A stretch of 64,000 bases of DNA from contig OZ023196.1 of assembly GCA_963995505.1 (NCBI GenBank), forward strand, positions 10,537,106-10,601,105. Reading direction: 5' to 3'. The notes below the pieces were generated by a model. That model saw only the letters and a program-made list of their open reading frames with translations, searched no databases and was not told the DNA's origin. The DNA comes from Hypericum androsaemum (taxonomy: Eukaryota > Streptophyta > Magnoliopsida > Malpighiales > Hypericaceae). The position numbers and the translations under genes were made by a program. Below, piece after piece: positions 1-12,498 of the stretch; within the stretch, counting starts at the first letter, position 1; each line of letters begins with the position of its first letter.

Positions 1-1541
1 AATGCATGATGCATGCAATCAAAATTAATGAGTCACATCAAGAAAGATTTCGAGATGAATCAACCAACCAGCCGCACAGACTGCACCTAGACGTGCCTTT
101 ATTTCTTTATCTAACTTTGAATCGCAAAGAAAATTTTCTTTTTACAGTACTTACATTTGAAGAGGTTTGATTGCATAGCCTATCATTAGTTATGTCTCTC
201 GAAAGAAAATTTCTTTTCGACTTTATAAATGCCTACCAAGTTAGACCAAATTATTTTGTTTAAAAAATAGAAAATAATTAATGTCACTAAGCATTATTAT
301 ATATAAATGTATTGAAAAAATAACTCATTTGACTCAGAAACTTTTTCATATTTGAACTTGATGAGAAATCATTTATTAGTGATGCATCTATTGCCTTCTA
401 TCAAAGGAGTTATTCAAATTCCATGCATATGACAACTCATTAGAATGACAACTCGACACTTAGTGGATTGCTAACTAGCCAAAGGACATTTGGCCTAGCG
501 ACACAAGGTGTAGGATGATTTGACAGAAATTTAAGGTTCAAAACTCTAGCAAAGTGTATTCTTTCAAAAAAAAAGTAGATTGCTAACTAAATCAACTCCT
601 AGAAATTGATATCCAAGTGGAAAATGTACATTTTTCACTAATTTAATAGTTGTTTTAACTTTATAACAAAATCATCTCCAAGCCACCGTGGTAAAAAAAA
701 TTCGGCCAGTAGAGCTTGTTGGCATACATAAGGACCTAGAGAGAAAAGTTTAAGATAGTGGCACAACAAGCTCCCTTTCTAGCGGTCCTCGTTTGCCGAG
801 ATGCATATTGCTAGGGTTTAATCAAAAGGGATATGATGCCTACTCCATCTGCAATGGCATCGTCAAATGAATCAAGTTTATCAGCATCAAAGCACTCATA
901 TAGATTTTGTAAACAGCTACAAGCCTTTGGGTCTGCCTCGAGTGGTTCTCGAACCAAGACCATATAATTTGACTCCCTTAATATCAACTCGATATCACCT
1001 TCAATCAATTGTATCATTTATATTTCATGTTTCACAGTCTAGTTTCTTTATAATATTTTCTATTTAAACATGTTCTTGTACATAATAGATATTGTTGCTT
1101 TTTCCATCTTAAATAATCAACATGCTCTTTCATTTCTCATCATGTATTTTTTTTCCTAACAAACTGTTTGTTTAACAGGGAGGAGCTCACATTTAGCTCT
1201 GCACATTCCTATTGTGCATTCGCTTTGCTTAGCAAGTTCACGTGGTAGCTTATTAGTCAACTGTAAAAATTATTTATAAATTTTTATTAAGGTGATTCTC
1301 ACACGATTGGACTTTATTATTAAGAATAAGAGTCTTATCGTGGACATAACAATTGAACACCTGCTATCGTTCTTCGTGATTAACTGTCAAAATCCTTTTT
1401 GCCATCAAATGTAACAAAAGGTCCAACACTAATGTCAAAAATATAATAAAGTAATCGAGCGGTTATCAAACATTGCTCTTAAATTCCAACTAGAGTTTCA
1501 TGTTTTAGATTCTCCTTTATTGGAATGTATTTCCCTACTCC
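1..1541. other. AT-rich intergenic DNA, no gene seen
   Basis: I see no gene here on either strand. Reading frames are short and stop-rich, and none resembles a known protein. The only structured item I can support is the SINE at 478-574. A hAT MITE follows immediately at 1542. Confidence 0.6.
478..574 (+). mobile_element. tRNA-derived SINE with 15-bp target duplication
   Basis: A short insertion of about 97 bp. It has a box A-like stretch (TGGCCTAGCGACACAAGG), a box B-like stretch (GGTTCAAAACTC) about 35 bp later, and an A-rich 3' tail. It is flanked by near-identical 15-bp repeats, GTGGATTGCTAACTA at 463-477 and GTAGATTGCTAACTA at 575-589, which mark LINE-mediated insertion. Boxes A and B are the internal RNA polymerase III promoter of tRNA-derived SINEs. 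The family is not named because I cannot search a library. Confidence 0.75.
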
Positions 1542-2001
1542 CAAGGTTATAAAAAATGACTCAATGGTCGACCGAGATTTCTCCCGTCCTCTAGGTCCAC
1601 CGTCCGGCCTGTAAGATCACCAGTCACACAAGACCTTTTAATTTTTTTAATATATTAAAATAATATATAAACTAAATTGTTTAAATATAGGTTTCATAAT
1701 TCATATTCCGACAAATTTATTTCATCTCCATCTCACTTTTCTTTGATGATTTGGTTTCTTTTGTGTTGATTTGGAAAAATTGAGCTTGTGATACCATTTT
1801 TTTAAATTTTGTGTTGATTTCAAATAAAATCCAGCCAAACTAGGCGGTTTGAGTCAAAAAATCCCATTGAATCACCCCGATTTGACTGGATTTTGGGTGG
1901 TTCGTAAGATAGGCATACTAACCCACAAATCTTGTACGCCCAATTGTCCCAATTGTGTGATTCACAGTCTCACTAGTCGGACTACATTTTTTAAAACTTT
2001 G
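1542..2001. mobile_element. hAT-type MITE
   Basis: A 460-bp element with imperfect 17-bp terminal inverted repeats: CAAGGTTATAAAAAATG at the left and, reverse-complemented from the right end, CAAAGTTTTAAAAAATG. It is flanked by a perfect 8-bp duplication CCTACTCC (1534-1541 and 2002-2009). Eight-base target duplications and C/T-A-rich short termini are the hAT signature. There is no transposase coding, so it is non-autonomous. Confidence 0.8.
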
Positions 2002-2195
2002 CCTACTCCTGAGGGTGCTGGATTTAGTGCTTTTAGGACCTAGCAGCATGCTTCAGACAATGTGAAACAACTCGCGCATGTGATTAAAAAAATTGTATAT
2101 CAGTGATTACATTGGGATAATTTTAGAAAATTTTATTTAAAGCATGGTGTACTAGTTTCTACCATATTATGTAAGAGTGTCCATCGCATGATGTA

Positions 2196-3412
2196 TGAAG
2201 AATGGCATTTTTTGGTCTACCTTATAATAAAAGGGAGTACAGGTGTAATGTCGAACCACAAGGAATGGGTTCAAAACATCCCAAGGGAGATATAATTAAG
2301 GTTAGGTTGATTAGTGTTTTATGAAAGATTTTGGTGAAGCAAGCAATGACAAAGATTAAGTTGAAAGGGTATAAAGGTAATTTAAAGGAAATTGGGCTAG
2401 GTGCCCTTCGTACATCCCTACATGCTTGGTATATCTGGGCTTTTATGTTCGTGGTGGGCCTAGGTGAACTAAGGCATGGCACTTCACGGCTAAGTCCTTC
2501 ATGCCACAAAGAAGGTATTAGGAGGGTCTCGGCGAGAACGTCACTCACACCTAGGGGTCGAGACTACCACTCTTGCCCTCATAAACCACACTCATAAATG
2601 CACCACCATTGGGCCAACTACACACTACAATTCACGGCAAAGTCCATTTTCATCGCTAAGTCCATCGGGTAATGTATAATCTAGCGGTTAGGATTTTCCA
2701 TGCTCCCCTTCACGACTAAGTACTTTGTGTCATGCTACAATCGATTGGGAAAGACTTTAGGTCATTGCTAGTGCTACTCGCCCCTAGGTTCCAACAGAGG
2801 TCTGTTACCTAACACATTATGCCTACTAACCACTACACTCTTTAAAGGTTAAGTCCATTCGAAACCAAGTATTTCTGGAGCACTAAGGCACCCGAACCAG
2901 AAGGAAACTACTCACACATCATCATTTAATTAAAACAATAATGCATGAAAGAGAATAATATCATAAGAGCGGAATTAAAAGGAAGGGATAAAGAATGCTC
3001 AATCGTGATGACGAGCTGCTCGATCCTCTCCTGGCATCCACTCCTTGTTCCTTGAGCTCCTCCTCCAACTACTTAAAAATCCTAAGTTTTAGTCCTTTGT
3101 CAAAGCTTACAAATTGGGGGGGGGGGGGGGGGGGTATGCAGGAGTGATGTCGGCCGGTGCAAATTTCATCATTCGGTAGTTGCAGCTTAGTTCCGGCTAG
3201 CTATCTCTCAGCCTGACTCTTTGAACGCTCGCCTCTTCTTACTTAATTCTTATTTCCCTGCAAAATCCTCCTCCAAAAGACACGAAGACAAAAGGGTGAA
3301 ACCATTCTAGGCAACAGACCTAAGAATGGCTTAAAATGACTCAAAAAGACTCAAAATAGGTCTAAATGACCCTAAAATGAGGTGACAATGTGAGCATTTC
3401 ATATGCTCATCA
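2196..3412 (-). repeat. 3' LTR of gypsy element (internally deleted)
   Basis: This LTR is 1217 bp against 1613 bp for its partner. Alignment by eye shows one large gap: its sequence jumps across a G run at 3116-3134 from material like 10280-10298 to material like 10662 onward. About 365 bp, including the TATA region, is missing. Outside the gap the two copies match closely with scattered substitutions. Confidence 0.9.
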
Positions 3413-3424
3413 CACCCCCCATAC
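3413..3424 (-). other. polypurine tract of gypsy element
   Basis: Read on the minus strand this is ATGGGGGGTG, directly before the first TG of the 3' LTR. That is the expected position and composition of the plus-strand primer of an LTR retrotransposon. Confidence 0.8.
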
Positions 3425-6400
3425 TTGAATCTTTGCTTGTCCTCAAGCAAAAGACTCAAACAAAACTATAAGAAACAAACAAGTAGAGCAAGAGTTGGCA
3501 CACCCTTAGCCAAAAGAACGCTCCAAAATTTTGATTTCTTATCTCAAGACCACCCTACAACCAAATAGTTCACTCCCCTCGGTGCAAAACATAGGAATAC
3601 GCAAGGACTACACCCTCGAAGGTTTAAACAAGCTTTAACCCGAAGAGGGTGAGGCTAGGGGGTTGACGACTCAGAGGATAGGAAATCATTTAAGCTCACT
3701 CTTTTAGCAGTCAACTTCCTATCACTCGCGAATATGTTAGGGGTCAAGAGATATCCGACTCCCACTCTGAGTCGCCTCTCATGAAATGGGTTTTGCGATC
3801 AAGGGAACCTTGTCCTGGGTTGTAATGGGGTTAATGTTTAGGTGAGGATAAAAATATGGGTAATAGCTAAACCACCCAATCCGAGGTGCAAGTTACTCAA
3901 GTACTTTAACCCTCGTCTAGTCTAATTGTTCACCTGAGCTCCAATATCACTCAACCTATTGATCCCTAAGACCTATGGCCTCATGACACAAGCATGCCTC
4001 TTATTTGGTTGCCTTATTCACATCACAACTTGCTCTTTTTTGATATTTTTCCACTTTTCTTTTTCTCTTTTTATTTATTTATTTCTTTTATTTTCACAAC
4101 TTTTCTTTATTCATCCTTGGCAACATTTTGGATTTGGCAAAAGTTTGGCATTTTTAGTTTGGCCCTTATTCTAGCCGGATCCCCCATGATCAAACCCAAC
4201 AAATTGAGCCTACTCTTACCATGCTTCCTTTACAAATAACCCCTTAAGATAAGTCATATGCACAACCTCGGACTAGATGTCAAAGGTGGGAGAAATTTGG
4301 AAAGTAGTTTAGCATGACAAGCCTGTATATGCAAAGAATGGCTAGGCTCAAAGGGGTTAAAACAAAGGAGAACTAACAGGTTGGCTTTATGGCACTAGGC
4401 TCAAACTATTCAAAAATGGTTCCCCGTCCTCCCAAAAGACACCCACTCAAAAGAAACGACAAGAGTGTTAGCAGGATCTCCCACTCATCCGAAACATATA
4501 AGCACCTCATGAATAAAATTAGAGATGGTAATTTCCTCCTTCGGCTCAAATCCTTTCATAAGGTCCAACATCAACCCCACACTTTTCTACTCTCATAAAA
4601 TAAATATTAAAATTAATTTTTTTTCTAATCCACCCATTCTCTCTCCTCCCTACTCTTCCACTGACCCCTCCTTGCCGTCACTCCACCGCCGGAACCCGCA
4701 TCCAGAGCAGTCACTCTACTGTTGGAACCTGCATCCAGGGCCTCCCAGAAATGACCTCAAACCCGTCAAGCATTCCTCCTCCTCTTTGGCTTCAGCACCG
4801 CAGCCAAAGCCTCTAGGAACCCGCATCCACCACTTCCCAGAAATGACCTTCACCGTTGTCGTCGTCGTGGACCTGGGAGAGGATGGAGGAGAGGGCAGGG
4901 ACAGCACCGAGCTTAAGGAAGGAGAGATTCTTTGTATAGTTGCGTTGGAGGAAAGGATGAGGTCAGCGAGCCCGTGGGCGGCGCCCAGGGCTACCTTAGC
5001 AGTGGTCGGGGAATGCCGGCCAAATCCCAAATTCTCCGATTCTCTCAACAACGACGCAGCGAAGGAAGGAAGGGGAAAGAGCTAACGAAGAAGTTGCCGT
5101 CAGAACGAAAATTTTTGGTATAATTTGTGGGTTAATTTTTTATGGTCGCTAAAAATTTTGGTCAATTAGAATGATTTAGGTTGAAACGATCGCCAGAAAA
5201 GATGACCGGAGGAGGACTCAGGCGGCCAGAGACAAGGAGATAGGGGTATAACAGTCATTTCAAATTCAAAATAAGAATAAAATGATTGATGATGTTAGCA
5301 AGGGACCCGATAGCATAATAAAACCGAACTTCGGAAACTTTTTAATCTATTTTAAAAATACAGAAAAATAAGAGGTAAATATCAGGATGCTCACACTAAT
5401 TTACCTAAAAATAACGTACATGAGAGAGTAAAAAGTCGACGGCCTTAACGAAGTCCCAAATCATGATTTAGGGGTGCACTGCCGAGTACTACCTAAAAGT
5501 ATTACCAGTATTCTAAAAAGTTTCAATCCTTCTCACAATCACTGAACCAACAATCAAGTGGATTATATTATTTGTTCTCCCTTTTTATCTGATAATTTTT
5601 TATGGTAGTAAATTTTATTTTTGATAGAAATGGGAATCAGTGCCATTACTATTAAGAAAAGTTCATAGACCATTGTTGGCTAACAAATCATACTGAAGCG
5701 CGGAAAAAAGTAATGTTTAATTTATCCGCAATTCTTTTCCAAAACTCCTCCCATAATTGAATATCAAAAAGAAAAAAAGAAACTTTCAACTTTTGTTTTA
5801 ATTCCCTAAAAATAAAAAATTTCAACGTTGTCTCTTATCTACTGGAAGCTGAATTCCGAGCAATCTCTCTTGCTCCAAGTGTCATCCAGAAAAAAAGTGT
5901 CATCCAGAAAGATTATGGAATGACAGATATTACCCTGAAAGAGATTGTCGAATCGCTTATACGTTCCCAAGTGATCCCAATTCACAATTCTTCTGGCAAG
6001 TGGAATCCTTGGTGCTGGATTTCAGGAACATATTTAGGTCATTACCTCTTTGTAAGCCAACTCTTATCTCTAGAATACAAAACCAAGTTACAGATTAGTT
6101 TTATAAACAACATAGGTTAGACTCACTCCTCACCATCAAGGGTGTAAAAAATATCTGTATTCCTACGCTTTTACACCTGAGATATGATCCCTAGAAAGTA
6201 TGGGGTTTAGTTTTTGACTAAAAATCAAAAATAGAGGGGGTTCCAATTTGCCAAAAATGTGCCAAAACTTGTCCTAAACAACTTGATCTAGACTAAGCAT
6301 GAAAGTTTTTAAATGGAACTCCCCCCACACTTAAATGACACATTGTCCTCAATGTGGAAAGAGTTAGGAAAAGAAAATGATAATAAAAAAAATTACTTTG

Positions 6401-7219
6401 ATGACCTCTGTGGTCAAAAAAGTCTTAAAAATAATTCAATCAAAAGTGCACATAAAGACATCTGCGGTCACAATGAATACCATGATTGAGGACCAAAGCA
6501 AAATGACAACATGATCATGACTTAGGAGGAGAGATAGCGAACGTCCCTAATTTGACGGGTCTTGGTTAGGAAGCACGGTAGAAGTGAGCGGAGTTGCTCC
6601 CCTTCATCTACCACCGCTTGGTGAGAGGGCCGCTGCCCAGTGGATTATGGAAATTTACCACCTTTGCTCAAACTCATCTTTCGGCCGTTGATGACTTCGC
6701 TCAGTCATCAATACAAAATTACTTTATCACTAGAGGGGTGGTGACTACCGGGGTGAGGGTCTTCTTCTTTTACCTACACATAAAAAAACGCAACATGCTA
6801 ATTTTTGGTCTTTAGCTTGACCTTGCTCTTTTTCAGAAGTTCGGACATGGAGGTGTTAGAGTCTCCCCTCATTTCACACTCTAACTGGAGTGCTTGTTTC
6901 CTTCACTCGGGTCAGTCTCTTCTTTGTGTTCCCCGGGGTTAGGGTTCAGATCTCGATTTATGAGGGATATTATCTCTATGATTGTTTCTGGGAGTTCTTG
7001 ATTTCTAGGATCGCTCTCGCTCCTACTGATGAACAGAGATATCTCATTGACTGGAGCTCTGGATCTTTCTTGCTCCTCCTCATATAATTGGCTTAGTTGT
7101 GCCAGCTCTCCTATTTCAGAACGACAAAATTCTCTTTGTTGGAGAAGGATTTTGCTGGCCCGATGACCAAATTTGGCATTCTGACAAAAATATTTTTTGA
7201 ACGAGAGTTTTGCCCCTGC
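3425..7219 (-). other. gypsy internal region lacking pol
   Basis: This 3.8-kb stretch lies where reverse transcriptase, RNase H and integrase should follow the protease. I find no such reading frame on either strand. It holds low-complexity T/C-rich DNA around 4040-4110, a GC-richer block at 4640-5110 with open but unrecognised frames, and a segment at 5280-5440. The reverse complement of that last segment resembles 55172-55320 and may be a Mutator-type end. The phrase about 6320-6360, rich in C and CA runs, resembles untranslated internal DNA of large non-autonomous plant elements. Confidence 0.6.
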
Positions 7220-8472
7220 TTATTTCATTGCGTCTGTTATGCTATCAATTTGGTCAGTTCTAGCCCACTTCTTTAGGAATGCCTCTTTCCGAGCCCTGCG
7301 CCCGAGTTTTGTATATTTATTGGTTCCTAGGTTAAGGGTGACACATCCTTTTTCAAAATTGTGTTTAGCTTTTGCTGTTGCCAAGAATGGTCGGTCAAGG
7401 ATTGGTGCGTTTTCCCTGGTAGACGAAATGTCCATCACACTGAAGTCTGCTGGGACAATTCCATTATGTACCTCAATTGGTACATCCTCAAAGATTTCCA
7501 ATTCCTTCTTAGTTGTTCCGTCAGCCAGAGTTAAATTCCGTGCGGTTGGAATTGCTTCGCCTAGTTCCAATTGCTTATTCAGAGAAGTGGATAACACGTT
7601 TACGGACGACCCTGAATCACATAGGGCTTTCTCGATTTGAATCTCGTTGATCATTATGGAGAGAGTCATCTTTCCTGGGTCGTCAAGCTTTTTTGTTTCA
7701 AACAAATTCTGCTTAAAATCTCACTCCTCGGTGTAAATTTTGTCTTCCTTAGTTCCTAAAATGGTAGGATAGGAGGTATTGGAACTCGTTTCCCAAAAGT
7801 TGAAGAGTTCCCAGAATATCTCTCTGGCCCATCTCTTCAAGCTAGCAAAAAGGAGGGAATAATCCTGGGCGGCTTTGCAAACTTGAAATTTTGCCTCCTG
7901 TTCTATAAGGAATGCGAATTGAGGGCAAGCTTGCATAAACATGAGCCAAAAGGCATCATAGTTTAATTTCTCAAATTCCTCCCAGTACCGATGTTAGACA
8001 TTAGCTAAATAATTTTTTTCTACTACTGGTTCTTCATCGGTATGGCTGTGACTTCCTGAAGCTTCTTTGCCGTCCCATGGTGGCCAGAGATCAACTTGGT
8101 CTTCGAACATTATCATGGTGCAACTCTCTTCCTTAAGCACCTCGCATTTATTGATGACCTTCTTTGCTCTCCGGATTTCTTGATGCTTACTTAGCTGTGA
8201 AACTTGAAATTCTAAGTTATGGAAGGAGGTGAGATGTCCCTTCATTGACTCCTTTAGAACAGATAGAGCTGACTCATATTTCTGGAGCTTTTCCATCAGC
8301 GTATTTTGTTGAGCGATCATTTCTATCATTCTTTCCATAACTTCTGTCCAACTGTCAGTGATGTCAGGCACTGCAATTCTTTTAACCTCGTCCTTCGAAC
8401 TTGATTCTTTAGTCGTTAATTCCTTAAGATTTCCTTCCCAACGCTCCTCTCAAAGGCGCTTCCCACTAATAC
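7220..8472 (-). pseudogene. gag C-terminus and retropepsin-like protease remnant
   Basis: Three reading segments (8371-7994, 7942-7721, 7705-7220) share one frame and are separated by stop codons. The first is charged and predicted coiled-coil. The last is an aspartic protease domain of the retrotransposon type, with active-site motif CDSGSSVNVL (about 7610) and a later PILDRPFLAT motif. The family usually has ILGRPFL there, so D replaces G before the R. The protease would cut the gag-pol polyprotein. Stops make the present copy inactive. It lies in the frame after the gag segment at 8476-9222. Confidence 0.85.
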
Positions 8473-8475
8473 AGT

Positions 8476-9222
8476 TCACCTGATGTACTTCTGTGGTCTG
8501 GGATGTAGGGACGCATGTTTTGGCAAGTTCTTCAATTTTTTATTTATGTTTAAGAGTTTTACTTGACTAGAGTTAGAAATCGACCATACTCCACCTCCTT
8601 CTTTCCCTTGCCAACTTGAGAGAGTAACTTCTACTCCTGTCAATTCTTCCATTAACTGCAAGATTTCATTGACTGGGTATTAGATGAAAGTTCCTCCAGC
8701 GTATACATCTAACTGAGCTCGGGAATGAATGTCCAATCCGTAGTAGAAGATTTGGGCAAGGTGTTTTGAATTAAATTTATGATATGGGCTCACCCTATTA
8801 AATTTATTGAACCTGCCCCAAGCACTTCCTAAAGTTCCTTGTTCATATTGCTTAAATGTTCCAATGTCAGTGATCTCTTCTCCTTTTATAGCAAATATGA
8901 AATACTTGTCCAGAAAAGCATTTGATATTTCCTGCCAAGTGGTCAGGCCAGAATGATTAATTCCCTCAAACCTTCTCCTGGCTTTCCCTCTTAGAGTGAA
9001 AGAAAATAGCTTGACCTTAACTATTTCCTCAGGCACCCTCTTAATTTCAAAAGCATATCAAATGACTAGGAATCCAGAGAGATGATCTTGTGAGTCATCC
9101 TCTAGAGTTCTATCAAATTGAACGATTGTCTTCAAGATAGATAATATTAGAGATGTCACTTCAAAGTCTACCCTCCCTTTGGAGCGTCTGAACTCTCCTC
9201 TGTGAGGTGTCAAAAAATCCAT
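8476..9222 (-). pseudogene. gag capsid remnant of gypsy element
   Basis: One minus-strand frame runs from an ATG at 9222 to 8476, broken by a TGA at 9060-9058 and a TAA at 8682-8680. It contains the retrotransposon gag core: DHLSGFLVI, then KVKLFSFTLRGKARRRFEG and TTWQEISNAFLDKYF, the well-known plant Ty3 gag signature. The frame then shifts near 8500 into the downstream gag/protease frame. Gag would form the cytoplasmic particle shell. The start is the first ATG downstream of the primer-binding site. Confidence 0.85.
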
Positions 9223-9305
9223 AAATTCATAGCTGGGCTGAATTATCCCCTAAATCCTTCAACCTAGGCTAAACGCGTATCACTCGGTGCCTTGGGAGAC
9301 GCCGC

Positions 9306-9323
9306 TCCCCAGCAACGGCGCCA
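9306..9323 (-). other. primer-binding site, tRNA-Asp type
   Basis: On the minus strand the sequence TGGCGCCGTTGCTGGGGA starts 3 bases inside the 5' LTR edge. It is complementary to the 3' end of plant tRNA-Asp, with one mismatch from the common form. It primes minus-strand DNA synthesis. Confidence 0.88.
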
Positions 9324-9325
9324 AT

Positions 9326-10938
9326 TGAAGAGTGGCATTTTTGGGTCCACCTTGTAATAATATGGAGTACGAGTGTAATGTCGAACCACAAAGAACGGGT
9401 TCAAGACATTCCGAGTGAGATATAATTAAAATTAGGTTGATTAGTATTTTATGAAAGGTTTTGGTGAAGCAAGCAATGACAAAGATTAAGTTGAAAGGGT
9501 ATAAAGACAATTTAAAGGAAATTGGTCACAATTTAAAGAAAATTGGTCTAGGTGCTCTTCGTACATCCCTACATGCTTGGTCTCTCTTAGGCTTTTATGT
9601 CCGTGGTGGGCCTAGGTGAACTAAAGCATGGTGCTTCACGGCTAAATGCTTCATGTCACAAAGAAGGTATTAGGGGAGTTCCGGCAAGAACGTCACTCAT
9701 ACCCAATGTTGGTAAGTTGTCAACCTCACCTAGGTATCGAGACTACTACTCTTGCCCTCATTAACGCACCACCTTTGGGCTAACTACACACTACCATTCA
9801 CGATAATGTCTATTTTCACGGCTACGTCCATTGGATAATGTATAATTTGGCGGTTAGGCTTTTCCACGCTCCCCTTCACTGCTAAGTACTTTGGGTCATG
9901 CTACAATCGATTGGGAAGGGCTCTAGGTCATTGCTAGTGCTACTCGCCCCTAGGTTTCAATGGAGGTCTGTTACCCAACACATTACGCCCACTAACTGCT
10001 ACACTCTCTAAAGGTTAAGCCCATTCGAAACCAAGCATTTCGGGAGCATTAAGGCACCCGACCCAAAAAGAAACTACTCACACATCATCATTTAATTAAA
10101 ATAATAATGCATGAAAGGGAACAATATCACAAGAGCGAAATTAAAAGGAAGGGATAGAGAATGCTCAATCGTGATGACGAGCTGCTCGATCCTCTTCCGG
10201 ATTCCACTTCTTGCTCCTTGAGCTCCTCCTTCAACTACTTAAAAACCCTAAGTTTTAGTCCTTTGTTAAGGCTTACAAATTGAGGGGTTGAGGGGGGTAT
10301 TTATAGAGAAATATCTCCCTCAACTCTAAAATAAGATAAAAATGTCTGAAAAGCCTTTAAAATATCTATTTTACCTGGGCAAAATTTGGTGTAAACGTTG
10401 TCCGGTGCAATGGTGCCATCCAGCGAGCTAAGCTAGTAGGTGATTCTAGATTTTAAACACCGACCGGCGGGTGCGGACTTCAGTCGACAACTTGGGCTCT
10501 ATCCGGTGGGCAATTTTTCCGTTCAGCGGGTTCTCTGTCCATTCTCTTTGAATGCCGCTCGGTGGGCTGGGGGCACCATCCGGTGGGACACAGAAGGTTG
10601 AAGAAAATCCTGATGAAGTCCTCCCGCCGTCTGTCAGTGGGTACACCGCTCGGTGTGTTTCTGCAGGAGAGATGTCGGCCGGTGCCAATTTCACCGTTCG
10701 GCGGTTGCAGCTTAGTTCTGGCTAGCTATCTCTCGGCCCGACTCTTCCAACGCTCGCCTCTTCTAACTTGATCCTCGCGTCCCTGCAAAATCCTGCTCCA
10801 AAAGACACGAAGATAAAATGGTGAAACTATTCTAGGCAACAGACCTAAGAATGGCATAAAATGACTCAAAGAGACTAGAAAATGGGTCTAAATGACCCTA
10901 AAATGAGGTGACAAAGTGAGCGTTTCTTGCGCTCATCA
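9326..10938 (-). repeat. 5' LTR of gypsy element (full length)
   Basis: This is the 1613-bp intact LTR; its right boundary carries target duplication ATGTA at 10939-10943. It contains the core promoter at 10298-10305 that the other LTR has lost. Confidence 0.9.
10298..10305 (-). promoter_or_regulatory. TATA box of the 5' LTR
   Basis: TATAAATA on the minus strand, followed by a C-rich stretch, in the middle of the full-length LTR. Transcription would start about 30 bases further down the minus strand, near 10268. U3 would then be about 670 bp and R-U5 about 940 bp. Confidence 0.6.
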
Positions 10939-11118
10939 ATGTACCATTGTCCTCCTCATCTTTACCTACAATCAAATATCCCATCGACAAATAATGTTAC
11001 ATTAATGAGATGAACAAAGGTACACTATGTAGAAATCATGCATCGAACAATGGTACACATACTTATCAAAAAACAATAGTACACATATTGCTAGTTAACC
11101 AATTTTACTTAGGGTCGG

Positions 11119-11384
11119 TTGCCTATCACGTGTTTGATGAATTGTCTGGTAAAACCATTACAAAAAATCAAACAATTAACTATTTGCTTCTCTATATTGT
11201 TAATCATAGATCAATTTATGTTATTATTGAGAAAAAAAAAATAAAGAAATATTGCCTATCACGTGTTTGATGAATTATCTGGTAAAACCATTACAAAAAT
11301 TCAAACAATTAACTGTTTGCTTCTCTATATTGTTGGTCATAGATCAATTTATTTATGTTATTATTGAGAAAAAATAAAGAAATT
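11119..11384. repeat. 133-bp tandem duplication
   Basis: Two adjacent copies of a 133-bp unit beginning TTGCCTATCACGTGTTTGATG, at 11119 and 11252. They differ by a few substitutions and small indels in the A-run near the end of each unit. The high identity suggests a recent local duplication. Confidence 0.85.
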
Positions 11385-12498
11385 AAAGTTGACCTGATCC
11401 GAAAAAACACTATAGCTACACATTAAATATTAGTATCAAGGTAAATTAGATTATTTGGGTTTCCATTAAATTAGAGGGAAAATTTGCAATGGTTACCATG
11501 ATACAATGTAAGTTTTATGTTCTTTGATTTAGTTTATTTGCGTTTGGTGGTACATATGTTGCCTTCAATGGTACCATAATTCATAATTGCATAATTGGAG
11601 ATATAATCATAATTAATGATATCATTTATTATATAGAATTCTCATAATTCCATGAGCTATTTTTTATTGGATAGTGATACTCATTAATAAAAATAAGAGA
11701 AATTTCTTTTATTATAGAGAATTCAATATTGAATAAAGACATCATTAAAAAAAATCAATGCATTGCCTTGCAGAAACATTAATGACAAGTGAGTTCCCAA
11801 AATATTCTTGTATATTGTACGTGTGGATCTAAACCGTCGTATTAAAAGACACGGGCATCCTCCCCATAATCAACAATCTAGATCACAATTCGAAAGGTTT
11901 GCGCATTCCATTAATGATAATACTCAATCTTACATCCATTCCTGTGGAACAACACGATAGCTACCCATTACAACCTTTTATTTTCCTTGAATAAGGATAT
12001 TGCAAGACACTCACATATTAAAACCAAAAAAAATCCAATTTTCATATCTCGTTATTTATTATTTCATGCTATTTAAATTTTCTCTAATGTTGTTTTTAAC
12101 AATCAATCATGAACGTAAAATAAGTTGATTTGGTTGAGTATATACATATACACGATATAGACATAGATGTAAATTTAGATTTAGTTTCAATTTATATCTA
12201 GTAAACAGTCGAAACATTCCGATGTACTGAATCTATATGAAAATACATCCAAATGTCTCCTTTTGCTTCTGTTTTTTGCCATTCCAGAACATACGGACGC
12301 AAGGAATTGTATAAAATGAAGGACTAATATAAGTACATATTTTATTTGAAATCAGCAAAAACACACTCCAGTTATAGTATCTGCTCGATCAATAATCAAA
12401 GAGCACTTGTTCTAATGAGAAAGAAAAAGGCGGGGTGATTTAACAAAAAATCTACTAAATAGTAAAAAATGACAGAAACACTCTTACCACAAATTTCT

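Larger units (their letters stand above)
2196..10938 (-). mobile_element. non-autonomous Ty3/gypsy LTR retrotransposon
   Basis: An 8.74-kb element read on the minus strand. The boundaries are exact: both LTRs begin TG and end CA, and the 5-bp duplication ATGTA flanks it at 2191-2195 and 10939-10943. Inside the 5' LTR edge lies a primer-binding site matching the 3' end of tRNA-Asp, typical of plant Tat/Athila-type gypsy elements. A purine tract abuts the 3' LTR. Only gag and an aspartic-protease region can be read (9222-7220), with several stops and at least one frameshift. No reverse transcriptase, RNase H or integrase was found in the 3.8 kb that follows, so movement would have needed enzymes from another element. 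Confidence 0.93.

Noticed and set aside
4525..5085. A 186-codon plus-strand frame in the gypsy interior
   Set aside because: No recognisable domain, low-complexity composition and an unlikely start. It may be captured DNA but is not a defensible gene.
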